Positions 8,424-16,325 of a stretch of 64,000 nucleotides of DNA are shown one piece after another. The first letter of the stretch is position 1. Each line of letters starts with the position of its first letter. Location of the stretch: the NCBI RefSeq assembly GCF_034670185.1, contig NZ_JAXMNY010000001.1, positions 1 through 64,000 of the forward strand. The letters are read 5' to 3'. The stretch is from Nisaea sp. (lineage in GTDB: Bacteria > Pseudomonadota > Alphaproteobacteria > Thalassobaculales > Thalassobaculaceae). A model generated the notes under the pieces. It saw nothing but the letters and a program-made list of their open reading frames with translations. It had not been told where the DNA came from and did not search any database. A program made the position numbers and the translations under genes.

Positions 8424-10391
8424 ATGCATATCGCGCTCGTGAACATGCCATTTTCGTCACTGCAGATTCCGTCGATCGCGCTGCATCAGCTCGAAACTGT
8501 CATCGCGGAGAAATTCTCCGGGGCGGAAACCAGCATTCATTACCTGAACCACGATTTCGGCGGACTTGTCGGCCCGGATCTTTACGCATGGATCTCGGAA
8601 AGCCTCGCCGGGCATACCTGCGGGTTTGGCGAATGGCTATTCCGTCATGCCGCTTTCCCGGAGCATGGCGACAATACCGAAGCCTATTTCGCCCGCTACC
8701 TGCATCACTTCGGCGAAGCGCAGGTTGAGCGTTATCACCGCGAACTCGCCCCGGTCCGGGCCGATCTGCCGAATATCATCGACCGGATGATCGAGCAACA
8801 TGGTCTGGCTGACGCGGATATCGTCGGGGTGACCTCGATGTTCTTCCAGAATATGCCGAGCTTCGCGCTGGCTCGCCGCCTGAAGGAGATCGGATCAAAG
8901 GCGACCGTGATCATGGGGGGCGCGAATTGCGAAGGCACCATGGGCATCGAGATCGTGAATAATGTGCCCTGGATCGATTACGTGTTTTCCGGCCATGCGC
9001 TGGTCAACTTCCCGAAATTCCTCAAGGCGGCCGAGGCTGGCGATACGGCCGCCATGTCGAAGCTGGACGGCGTATTCAGCAAGTCGAACAGCCGTTCGAT
9101 TGCGGCGATGGACCCGGCGGTGCGGCCGAAGCGGCCGAGTGATGCGCGGGCGGAAGATCAGCTTGACGGGGTTGCCGTCAACGGCCCGGAACGTTCTCTC
9201 AACAGCGATGTGCCGCTGGATTACGAGGTTTATCTGGAGTCCTACGAGCGCCATTTCGGCGATCACCGCAAGGACGAGGTCGAACTGCTGTTCGAGACAT
9301 CCCGTGGCTGCTGGTGGGGAGAGAAGGCGCATTGCACCTTCTGCGGCCTCAACGGCGCGACGATGAACTTCCGCGAGATGGGTGTCGAGCTGGCCCGCAA
9401 GACCATTCAGGATATGGTCGACAAATATTCGGACCGGGTGACCCGGTTTGCCAGTGTCGACAATATCATACCGAAATCCTACACCGAGCAGCTGCTGCCG
9501 GACCTGAAGGTGCCGGACCATGTCACCCTGTTCTACGAGGTGAAAGCGGACCTCTCCCGCGAGCAGCTAGACACGCTGGCCAAAGCGCGGGTGGTCGAGG
9601 TACAGCCGGGTGTGGAATCCATTGCGACCGAGACCCTGAAACTGATGCGCAAGGGCACCACGGCCTTCAACAATATCCGCTTCCTGTCGGATTGCGCGGC
9701 GGCCGGGGTGAAGCCAGTCTGGAATCTGTTGGTCGGCTTCCCGGGGGAGTCTGCCGAGACCTTCGAGATGTACCGGGAGAACTTACCGCGGCTGACCCAC
9801 CTCCCGCCACCTTCCGGCGTTTTTCCCGTGCGCTTCGACCGGTTCAGCCCGTATTTCACGCAGGCCGATAGTTTCGGGCTTGATCTGGAGCCGCTGGATT
9901 ATCACGAGCTGAATTATCCGTTCGACGAGGATGTGGTCTGGAACATGGCCTACTACTTCCGCGACCGGAATATCGATGCGCCGTATCAGGTCGATCTGGC
10001 CGAGCATCTTGCTCATCTGCGTGACGCGGTGGCGCGTTGGAGAACCCGCTGGGAATCCGCCGCCGGTGCTCCGCGCCTTCGGCTGGTTCAGGATGATTAT
10101 GGCTGGCTGGTCGAGGATCAGCGGACCGGCCACAAGGTCGAGCACGAGCTGGACGACCCGGATGTCGCACTGTTGCGCGCTCTGGAAACCCCGCAGGCCA
10201 TCGGCAAGATCCGGGAGAGCAATGCGGACAGCCTCGCCTATCTGCAAGAGCTCGGTCTGCTGTTCGAGGAGCGCGGCCGGATCATGTCACTGGTCATGGA
10301 AGGCACGCGCCACGATCTTGATGCTGGACTGCACAGTTTCGCTGGGTCCAAGGGCCGGGCGGAGAATGCGGCGCTTGGTCTGACGTTCTGA
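8424..10391 (+). CDS. Radical SAM protein of the RiPP-maturase 1 type, putative B12-binding
   Basis: 655-aa radical SAM protein. The cluster-binding cysteines are C296, C304 and C307, in the spacing CX7CX2C with the context RGCWWG...CTFCGLNG, which is diagnostic of the ribosomal peptide maturation radical SAM protein 1 family rather than the usual CX3CX2C. The N-terminal third (about residues 90-210) resembles a B12-binding Rossmann domain (DIVGVTSMFFQN, IMGGAN). The radical SAM barrel spans about 285-490, and the C-terminal 150 residues form a separate region of unknown role. It follows the hydroxylase by 21 bases, with a gaggag ribosome site, and is the last gene before a strong terminator. 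No precursor peptide gene is visible beside it, so it may act on the NRPS product, for example by C-methylation or crosslinking. The function is inferred. Confidence 0.85.
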   Translation: MHIALVNMPFSSLQIPSIALHQLETVIAEKFSGAETSIHYLNHDFGGLVGPDLYAWISESLAGHTCGFGEWLFRHAAFPEHGDNTEAYFARYLHHFGEAQVERYHRELAPVRADLPNIIDRMIEQHGLADADIVGVTSMFFQNMPSFALARRLKEIGSKATVIMGGANCEGTMGIEIVNNVPWIDYVFSGHALVNFPKFLKAAEAGDTAAMSKLDGVFSKSNSRSIAAMDPAVRPKRPSDARAEDQLDGVAVNGPERSLNSDVPLDYEVYLESYERHFGDHRKDEVELLFETSRGCWWGEKAHCTFCGLNGATMNFREMGVELARKTIQDMVDKYSDRVTRFASVDNIIPKSYTEQLLPDLKVPDHVTLFYEVKADLSREQLDTLAKARVVEVQPGVESIATETLKLMRKGTTAFNNIRFLSDCAAAGVKPVWNLLVGFPGESAETFEMYRENLPRLTHLPPPSGVFPVRFDRFSPYFTQADSFGLDLEPLDYHELNYPFDEDVVWNMAYYFRDRNIDAPYQVDLAEHLAHLRDAVARWRTRWESAAGAPRLRLVQDDYGWLVEDQRTGHKVEHELDDPDVALLRALETPQAIGKIRESNADSLAYLQELGLLFEERGRIMSLVMEGTRHDLDAGLHSFAGSKGRAENAALGLTF

Positions 10392-10410
10392 TTGGTATTT
10401 AGCTTGGATA

Positions 10411-10450
10411 AAAAATAAGGCCGCTGCGATGCTGCAGCGGCCTTATTTTT
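10411..10450. terminator. Bidirectional rho-independent terminator
   Basis: A perfect 17-bp stem (10411-10427 with 10434-10450) and a 6-base loop. The GC core ggccgctgc is flanked by an A-run on the left and a T-run on the right, so it works on both strands. It lies between the convergent radical SAM gene and the DUF697 gene, and closes the NRPS operon. Confidence 0.93.
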
Positions 10451-10468
10451 ATTCAGTGGCGGCAGACG

Positions 10469-11269
10469 TCACTTTTTCTTCTGCATTTCTTCAGAAAGCG
10501 ACTCGCGCATGGCGTCTGTATCGACGTTGGAGAGATCGCCGCCGGCTTCGAAATGGTCGATGAAGAGATTGCCGATGGTACGGGTGGCGAGGTTCGAAAG
10601 ACCGGCCATGCCAAGAAATCCGACCCCGAGGCCAATCCCCGGCATTGATTTGAAGACTGTGCTGACGACCCCGGCGGTCACGGCCCAAGGCGCAACGCCG
10701 CCGACAATAGATCCGAGAATGGACCGGACCCAGGATTTCGAGAATGGCACGCCGTAGAGCTTGGACAGGGCCGCGATCATCGAAATCTGTGTTCCGGTGA
10801 TCCCGGCGACATCGGCGATCGGCACTGGGAGAACGCCGAATGCGGAAGACCAGACGGCGTATCTGGACACGATCTCCTTCGCCTGCTGACGAAGGACGGC
10901 CGCGTTGGCCACGGCGGCATCGGTCGCCGCGATTTCTGTATCTACAGTCATGACTTCACCTGCTTTTGCTGTTTCAGGGGACGAAGATTTTGCAGCCTTT
11001 GCAGGCTGCTTTGCAGTGGTTTTGGGCTTCGTGGCAGTGGTTGCCGCGGTCCGTTTCGGAGCGGCCGTGCGTTTGGCTGCCGTGCTGCGGGCTGCCGGTT
11101 TTGCACTTGATGCGGCGGCGGTCCTTTTCGTCGATGACGAAGCGGCTCTCTTCGCTGCCGGTTTGGTGGTTGTCGGCTTTGCCGCCGGTCTGGGTGCCGC
11201 CTTGGCCGGCGTTCCTGCTGCCGTGCCGGGACGTTCCGTGCGCTGCAATTCGGGGAGTTTCTTGCTCAT
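10469..11269 (-). CDS. DUF697-family protein with a histone-H1-like Ala/Lys/Pro tail
   Basis: 266 aa. Residues about 1-105 are low complexity, rich in Ala, Lys, Pro, Thr and Arg (repeats such as AAKRTAA and KPAA), like the basic tails of histone H1 or PhaF-type nucleoid-binding proteins. Residues about 135-250 match DUF697 (YcjF-like), with glycine-rich hydrophobic segments (VLPVPIADVAGITG, SILGSIVGGVAPW) that could associate with membrane. It is co-transcribed with the ParA gene, overlapping it by four bases (ATGA). A role in positioning a cargo on the nucleoid is an inference. The domain assignment is reasonably sure, the function is not. Confidence 0.75.
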   Translation of the reverse strand: MSKKLPELQRTERPGTAAGTPAKAAPRPAAKPTTTKPAAKRAASSSTKRTAAASSAKPAARSTAAKRTAAPKRTAATTATKPKTTAKQPAKAAKSSSPETAKAGEVMTVDTEIAATDAAVANAAVLRQQAKEIVSRYAVWSSAFGVLPVPIADVAGITGTQISMIAALSKLYGVPFSKSWVRSILGSIVGGVAPWAVTAGVVSTVFKSMPGIGLGVGFLGMAGLSNLATRTIGNLFIDHFEAGGDLSNVDTDAMRESLSEEMQKKK

Positions 11270-11934
11270 ACCGGCTCGCTCGCCTTTCTTGCTTTCTTGC
11301 GCCGGGCCACCATCAGATTGCCTATCTCGGTCGCGAATTCCGCGATCTCCTGTGCGGCGGCGCCCCGCGGCTGATAGTAACTCGGTGTGGTCCCTGCCAG
11401 TGCGGCTTCACCATATGCCACTCTGGCGCTCAGTTCCACTTCCATGGGTTGTGCATTTGCCGCTTCCATCTGGGCCCGCATGTGTCGGGCGATGACGCTA
11501 CCCTTCGTTGTCTGGCTCAGCAGGAAGCGCACAGGTGCTGACGTGAGGTCAGCAATATGTTCAGCGGTGTCGACGGCGACCTGGTAATCGATCGGTGACG
11601 GGCGCATCGGAATGATCAGAAGGTCCGCCCGGCGGATTGCGGCATCGGTCGCTTCGGACTGGAAGCCCGGCGTGTCGATGATGATGTGGTCGAGGCCGCT
11701 CTTCAGCAATCGGTCGATCCCGGCATCGACACTGTCGGGGCCTGCCGTGACCGCGGGCATATCTGCAAGATCGGCACCCGCCGCAATCCAGCGCACAAGT
11801 GTGCCAGCGGGGTCGGCATCGATCAGCCCGACCTTCTTTCCGGATTTATGCCAGTACGCGCCAAGGCACATCGCGGACGTGCTTTTCCCGCTGCCGCCCT
11901 TCATGGTAACAAACGAGACGATTTTTGCTGGCAC
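11266..11934 (-). CDS. ParA/MinD-family ATPase
   Basis: 222-aa ParA-like P-loop ATPase. The deviant Walker A motif KGGSGKST at residues 12-19 carries both the signature and the catalytic lysine; DADPAG is the A' motif and IIIDTPG is Walker B. Its length is that of the small orphan ParA type, without the N-terminal DNA-binding domain of plasmid ParA proteins. There is no ParB gene or obvious parS site here. The partner is the overlapping DUF697/H1-like gene. This arrangement suggests placement of a protein or inclusion cargo rather than DNA segregation (inference). Confidence 0.9.
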   Translation of the reverse strand: MPAKIVSFVTMKGGSGKSTSAMCLGAYWHKSGKKVGLIDADPAGTLVRWIAAGADLADMPAVTAGPDSVDAGIDRLLKSGLDHIIIDTPGFQSEATDAAIRRADLLIIPMRPSPIDYQVAVDTAEHIADLTSAPVRFLLSQTTKGSVIARHMRAQMEAANAQPMEVELSARVAYGEAALAGTTPSYYQPRGAAAQEIAEFATEIGNLMVARRKKARKASEPV

Positions 11935-12078
11935 GCGGATTCCTTTGGGACCGATTGTGTTCCCGGGAGATTCTGATCTAAAACATAACAGTTGCAGAAG
12001 TTTAACAGGCAGAGTGGTGGCTTGCTAAGTTAATTTTTATGGCACGTTTTCCGTGGAGATCCCTTTGAAGCAAAGGCC
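11935..12078. promoter_or_regulatory. Divergent control region, parA / PPTase
   Basis: A 144-base AT-richer gap between two divergent start codons. It must hold promoters for both directions. No clear operator palindrome is seen. Confidence 0.4.
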
Positions 12079-12777
12079 ATGAGTTCGAACCGCTCACTCT
12101 CACCGGTATGGCCGTTTCCTGCACTGGACATCTCGCTCGCCCTGGTCGAGCGATCGTTCGATCCAGCCGCCAGTCTTGAAGCTGCCTCAGGAGCTTCCGG
12201 GATCGTCTTGCCGGAGGATCTTTCGGAGGCAGTTCTGTCCCGTCAGACGGCTTTTCTGGCCGGTAGGCTTTGCGCTGGTGATGCCTTGGGGCATGCGGGA
12301 GCTGCGGAGCGGCATGTTTCCCGTGACCGCGCTGGCCTGCCGGTCTGGCCGGCGGGATTTCATGGCTCGATCACGCATTCCGAGGCGCTGGCCGGTGCCG
12401 TCGTGGCCAATGCGGACAGCTGTCGCGGGATTGGCCTCGACTTCGAAAACATCGGAAATCCGGATGTTGCGGCCGAGATAGCGGAACTTGTTCTGACGGA
12501 CCGGGACCGCCGGACAATCTCAGATATTGAGGCGCCAGACATCGCCACTGCGACAATCGTCGTCTTCTCGCTAAAGGAGAGCCTGTACAAGGCGATCTAC
12601 CCGATGCTCGGTGACGATGCGGGATTTGAAGATGCGGAGCTCACCCGGGCGGCAGAAGGGCGGGCAGTCCTGCGTCTTCGGCGCAGACTTGGCCTCACTT
12701 TGCCAGAAGGGCATGAGCTTGTCGGCGTTTACAATGTTTCCGCCGATCTTGTCCGAACACTGGTGCTGCTGGACTAG
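12079..12777 (+). CDS. 4'-phosphopantetheinyl transferase, Sfp/EntD type
   Basis: 232-aa enzyme that moves phosphopantetheine from CoA onto the conserved Ser of carrier domains, converting apo-NRPS to holo-NRPS. The EntD-type signatures are present in order: RQTAFLAGRLCA, GLPVWPAGFHGSITHS, the metal-binding GLDFE (Asp and Glu) and FSLKESLYKAIYP. It sits 4.7 kb from the NRPS genes and is probably their activator, since the housekeeping AcpS usually does not load NRPS carriers. It has its own promoter region, divergent from parA. It ends 10 bases from the convergent deacetylase gene. Confidence 0.92.
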   Translation: MSSNRSLSPVWPFPALDISLALVERSFDPAASLEAASGASGIVLPEDLSEAVLSRQTAFLAGRLCAGDALGHAGAAERHVSRDRAGLPVWPAGFHGSITHSEALAGAVVANADSCRGIGLDFENIGNPDVAAEIAELVLTDRDRRTISDIEAPDIATATIVVFSLKESLYKAIYPMLGDDAGFEDAELTRAAEGRAVLRLRRRLGLTLPEGHELVGVYNVSADLVRTLVLLD

Positions 12778-12787
12778 GGCCTACGGC

Positions 12788-13951
12788 CTAACCGGTCAGC
12801 TTGGCAGTCAGTTTGTCCAGCATGACGAGGCACTGGTCGATCTGGTCAAGGGCGATGAATTCGTCCGGCTTGTGGGCTTGTTCGATGGAGCCGGGGCCGC
12901 AGACGACGGCGGAGATGCCGAGTTTCTGGAACAGGCCGGCTTCGGTGCCGAACGCAACCAGGTCCGCGCCGTTTGCGCCGGTCAGCTCTGCGACGATTTT
13001 CAGGGCCTCGCTTTCCGGAACCGGCTCCAGCCCGTCAACCTCGCCAATGATCTCGGTGCTGATATTCGCATCTTTCGTGACCGCGCGCATGGCTGGCAGC
13101 AAGTCGTCATTCACGTAGGCGGCGATTTCCCGCTTCACGAAATCCGCGTCTCCGTTCTGCACCGGCCGCATTTCCCAGTCTAGATGGGCCAGGCCGGGAA
13201 TGACGTTATGGGCGACGCCGCCGGACAGACGGCCGATCTGCACGGTCGTCCAAGGTGGATCGAAGCGGGAGCCTTCGGGAGCCCGGCGCTTCAGAGCTTC
13301 CCGCAGTTCCATCAGCCTTGTGACGTAGCGCACGGCATATTCCACCGCATTGACGCCGAGATCCGGTTGCGAGCCATGCCCCTCCAGACCGCTGAAGGTC
13401 ACGGTATATTCGCAGCAGCCCTTGTGCCCCTCGATGATCCGCATCTCCGTCGGCTCACCGATGATGCAGACGGCGGGTTTGAATGGCAGCAGGGCCAGTT
13501 CGTGCATCAGCGCCTGGGCACCAAGGCAGCCGACTTCCTCGTCATAGGTGAAGGCGAAATGCACCGGGCGTTTCAGTTCCGCCGCCGCAAAGTGCGGTGC
13601 CATGGCGAGGGTGGCGGCAATGAAGCCTTTCATGTCGCAGGTACCGCGGCCGTAAACCCGTCCGTCGGCGGTGCGCATGTTAAACGGGTCGCTGGACCAG
13701 GCCTGATCCGTCACCGGGACCACATCGCTGTGTCCGGACAGGACGATGCCACCATCCACTTCCGGGCCGATGGTGGCGAAGAGATTTGCCTTTGTTCCGT
13801 GCGGGTCCCGGAACGTATGCACGCTGGCGCCGAGCCTGCCGAGATAGTCTGCCACATAGTCGATCAGCGCCAGATTGCTATCGGCGGAAACGGTCGGAAA
13901 GCCGATCAGGTCGGACAGGATCTGAAGCGTTGCCTCGCGGGTAGGGTGCAT
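12788..13951 (-). CDS. argE: M20 family deacetylase, acetylornithine deacetylase-like
   Basis: 387-aa zinc metallopeptidase-fold deacetylase. The M20 residues are in place: His74 and Asp76 in SGHSD, Asp106 in GTCDMKG, and Glu138/Glu139 in YDEEVG. By sequence it looks like ArgE. It lies 9 bases downstream of the ectoine hydrolase gene on the same strand, so it is probably co-transcribed with it. DoeA yields N-acetyl-2,4-diaminobutyrate, a shorter homologue of N-acetylornithine, and no AstE-like DoeB is present here. The enzyme may therefore deacetylate the ectoine intermediate instead of, or as well as, acetylornithine (inference). Confidence 0.88.
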   Translation of the reverse strand: MHPTREATLQILSDLIGFPTVSADSNLALIDYVADYLGRLGASVHTFRDPHGTKANLFATIGPEVDGGIVLSGHSDVVPVTDQAWSSDPFNMRTADGRVYGRGTCDMKGFIAATLAMAPHFAAAELKRPVHFAFTYDEEVGCLGAQALMHELALLPFKPAVCIIGEPTEMRIIEGHKGCCEYTVTFSGLEGHGSQPDLGVNAVEYAVRYVTRLMELREALKRRAPEGSRFDPPWTTVQIGRLSGGVAHNVIPGLAHLDWEMRPVQNGDADFVKREIAAYVNDDLLPAMRAVTKDANISTEIIGEVDGLEPVPESEALKIVAELTGANGADLVAFGTEAGLFQKLGISAVVCGPGSIEQAHKPDEFIALDQIDQCLVMLDKLTAKLTG

Positions 13952-13960
13952 GATCGGCCC

Positions 13961-15154
13961 TTATTCCTTCACGAACAGCTTGCGTTCGACATTCGCCAGA
14001 CATTCGGCCGGGCCGTCCTCGGTGATGCGCAGGGTCTCGGTGATCTCCAGCCCCCAGTCATCCATCCAGAGCGCGGGCATGAAGTGAAAGGTCATGTTCG
14101 GCTGCAGCACGGTATTGTCGCTCGGCCGGATCGACATGGTGCGCTCGCCCCAGTCCGGCGGATAGCTGAGCCCGATTGGGTATCCGCAGCGGCCCTCGCG
14201 CTTGACCCCATGCTTTTCCAGCACGGCATAGAAGGCGCGGGCGATGTCTCCCGCGGTGTTACCGGCGCGGGCTGCCTCGATGCCGTCGGCAATGCCTTCG
14301 AGCACAACTTCCTCGGCCCGCAGCATGTCGATTGGCGGGGTGCCGAGATGGATCGTCCGGCAGAGCGGGGCGTGATAATGCCGGTAGCAGCCGGCAATCT
14401 CGAAGAAGGTGGCCTGTTCCGGCTCCAGCTCGGTGTCGTCCCAGGTCAGGTGCGCCGCGCTGGCATCCTTGCCGGTTGGCAGCAGCGGCACGATGGCCGG
14501 GTAGTCGCCGCCGAAGCTGCCCTCGTCATCCTCTCCGCCCATCAGACCGGTGCGGTAAATTTCCGCCACCAGCTCGTTCTTGCGCAAACCCGGGCGCATC
14601 AGCTCGTAGATGGCGGCATGCATCTTCTCGACGATGTGGGCGGCACGGCGCATGTATTTCAGCTCCGTCGCGGATTTCACACCGCGCTGCCAGTTCACCA
14701 GTCCTGTGGCATCCTCGATGGTGCCCTCATGGTTCTTCGACAGCACGTTGTGGGCGCGGGCGGAGTAGTAGTAATTTTCCATCTCGACGCCGAGGGTCAG
14801 GCCGTTCCAGCCTCTCTCCGCAATCGCGGCGCCAAGGTCTTCCATCGCATGGCAATCGGCGGCCATGACGTAATCGTCCGAATACCCGCGGATATTGGCC
14901 ACATCCATGTAACAGGTCCGTATGGCGCCCTTGGCATCCATGCCACGGCCCCAGAAGACCGGCTCTCCCTCGGGACCGACGATCACGCCCTGATGGACAT
15001 AGAAGGACCAGCCGTCATAGCCGGTCAGCCAGGCCATGTTGGACGGATCGGAGATGAACAGGACCTCGATCCCGGCTTTCGCCATCGCCGTCCGGACCTT
15101 GACCAGCCGCTCAAGATATTCTTCGCGGGAAAACGGGAGTTTGACGTCGGGCAT
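13961..15154 (-). CDS. doeA: Ectoine hydrolase (M24/creatinase fold)
   Basis: 397-aa member of the creatinase/prolidase fold, close to DoeA/EutD, which opens the ectoine ring to N-acetyl-2,4-diaminobutyrate. Recognisable family segments are the N-terminal DPSNMAWLTGYDGWSFYVHQ region, GVEMENYYYSARAH, and the pita-bread C-terminal half with GCYRHYHAPLCRTIH and GYPIGLSYPPDWGE. The length fits the family (about 390-400 aa). It is divergent from eutB, with a 148-base shared control region, and is followed by the M20 deacetylase. The ectoine assignment is supported by the flanking eutB, eutC and AsnC/Lrp-type regulator. Confidence 0.88.
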   Translation of the reverse strand: MPDVKLPFSREEYLERLVKVRTAMAKAGIEVLFISDPSNMAWLTGYDGWSFYVHQGVIVGPEGEPVFWGRGMDAKGAIRTCYMDVANIRGYSDDYVMAADCHAMEDLGAAIAERGWNGLTLGVEMENYYYSARAHNVLSKNHEGTIEDATGLVNWQRGVKSATELKYMRRAAHIVEKMHAAIYELMRPGLRKNELVAEIYRTGLMGGEDDEGSFGGDYPAIVPLLPTGKDASAAHLTWDDTELEPEQATFFEIAGCYRHYHAPLCRTIHLGTPPIDMLRAEEVVLEGIADGIEAARAGNTAGDIARAFYAVLEKHGVKREGRCGYPIGLSYPPDWGERTMSIRPSDNTVLQPNMTFHFMPALWMDDWGLEITETLRITEDGPAECLANVERKLFVKE

Positions 15155-15302
15155 GAGGCGAAGTCCACTGAGCGGGTTGAAGAATTCGGCAGGTCGGGAG
15201 ATTGAGCATCAACATCCGCTGTTTGACAATCGCCGTGACATGTGGCCGATGCTGAAAAGAAAAAAGATCAATTACTTGTCCTCTTTCGAAGGAAATTTGT
15301 CT
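15155..15302. promoter_or_regulatory. Divergent control region, doeA / eutB
   Basis: A 148-base gap between divergent doeA and eutB starts. It is the likely target of the AsnC/Lrp regulator (DoeX-like) encoded downstream of eutC. I cannot define an operator by eye. A good ribosome site (gaagga, 15288-15293) lies 10 bases before the eutB GTG. Confidence 0.45.
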
Positions 15303-16325
15303 GTGAGCGATTGGCGCCGGGAAATCTCGCTGGAGAACGTGACGGCGGCCCGGGCGGCCATTGCGGGGACAGCGGTGGAGACGCCGTTGGTGCCGTCACC
15401 CTTTCTTTCCTCGATGGCTGGCATGGAAGTGCTGCTCAAGCTGGAGATCGCGCAGCCGATCGGTGCCTTCAAGATCCGGGGCGCAGCCAATGCCATCTCC
15501 GTCCTGCCGGACGACTGCCCCGGCGTGACCTGTTGCTCTACGGGCAATCACGGGCGCGGGGTCGCTTATGCGGCGCGGGCGCGCGGCCTGCGCGCGGTTA
15601 TCTGCATGTCCGAACTGGTTCCCGAAGCCAAGGTTGAAGGCATTCGCGCGCTTGGCGCGGAAGTCCGGATCATCGGCCGGTCCCAGGACGAAGCTGGAAA
15701 GGAAAGCCGGCGTCTTGTGGAGGAAGAAGGATTGGCGGAAATCCCGCCCTTCGACGATCCGCTGGTGATTGCCGGGCAAGGCACCATCGGCCTTGAGTTA
15801 CTGGACAGCCGTCCGGACCTCGAAACCTTGTTGATCCCGCTTTCCGGCGGCGGACTGGCCGCCGGGATCGCGTTGGCGGCGAAAGCGCGCAAGCCAGGCA
15901 TCCGGGTGATCGGTATATCCATGGACCGGGGCGCGGCGATGTATGAAGCGCTGCAGGCAGGCCGGAACGTGGCGGTGGAAGAGGTGCCGAGCCTGGCCGA
16001 CTCCCTCGGCGGCGGTCTTGGCGCCGACAACCGGCTGACCCTGCCGCTCTGCCGTGATCTGGTCGATGAGACCGTTCTGGTCACGGAAGAAGAGATATAC
16101 CGTGCCATGCAGTGCCACTATTACGAGGACCGGATCGTCTGCGAAGGCGGTTCGGCCGTTGGTGCGGCTGCTTTGCTGGCAGGCAAGCTGCCCGCTATAA
16201 AAGGTCCGGCGGCGACCATCGTCTCCGGACGCAATCTCGACATGAGGATGCACGCGGACATCATGGCGGGACGCGCCGTCCGCCTCGGCGATCTCACTCT
16301 TGAAGGACAGCCCTATCGTGCCTGA
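15303..16325 (+). CDS. eutB: Threonine dehydratase-like PLP enzyme of hydroxyectoine utilisation
   Basis: 340-aa fold type II PLP enzyme, similar to threonine/serine dehydratases. The Schiff-base Lys57 lies in GAFKIRGAAN and the phosphate-binding loop is seen as LSGGGLAAG. An upstream in-frame ATG at 15240 exists, but the GTG at 15303 is preferred because a gaagga ribosome site precedes it and the length fits the family. It overlaps eutC. In ectoine-degrading bacteria EutB and EutC are encoded together and are thought to convert hydroxyectoine-derived intermediates into the ectoine route. The exact substrate is not seen in the sequence. Confidence 0.87.
   Translation: MSDWRREISLENVTAARAAIAGTAVETPLVPSPFLSSMAGMEVLLKLEIAQPIGAFKIRGAANAISVLPDDCPGVTCCSTGNHGRGVAYAARARGLRAVICMSELVPEAKVEGIRALGAEVRIIGRSQDEAGKESRRLVEEEGLAEIPPFDDPLVIAGQGTIGLELLDSRPDLETLLIPLSGGGLAAGIALAAKARKPGIRVIGISMDRGAAMYEALQAGRNVAVEEVPSLADSLGGGLGADNRLTLPLCRDLVDETVLVTEEEIYRAMQCHYYEDRIVCEGGSAVGAAALLAGKLPAIKGPAATIVSGRNLDMRMHADIMAGRAVRLGDLTLEGQPYRA

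Noticed and set aside
12778..12787. Short palindrome between the PPTase and deacetylase stops
   Set aside because: Too short to be a terminator and no T-run.
13184..15205. 673-aa open frame on the plus strand over the deacetylase and doeA genes
   Set aside because: It is antisense to two well-conserved enzymes and shows no domain; a GC-bias shadow.
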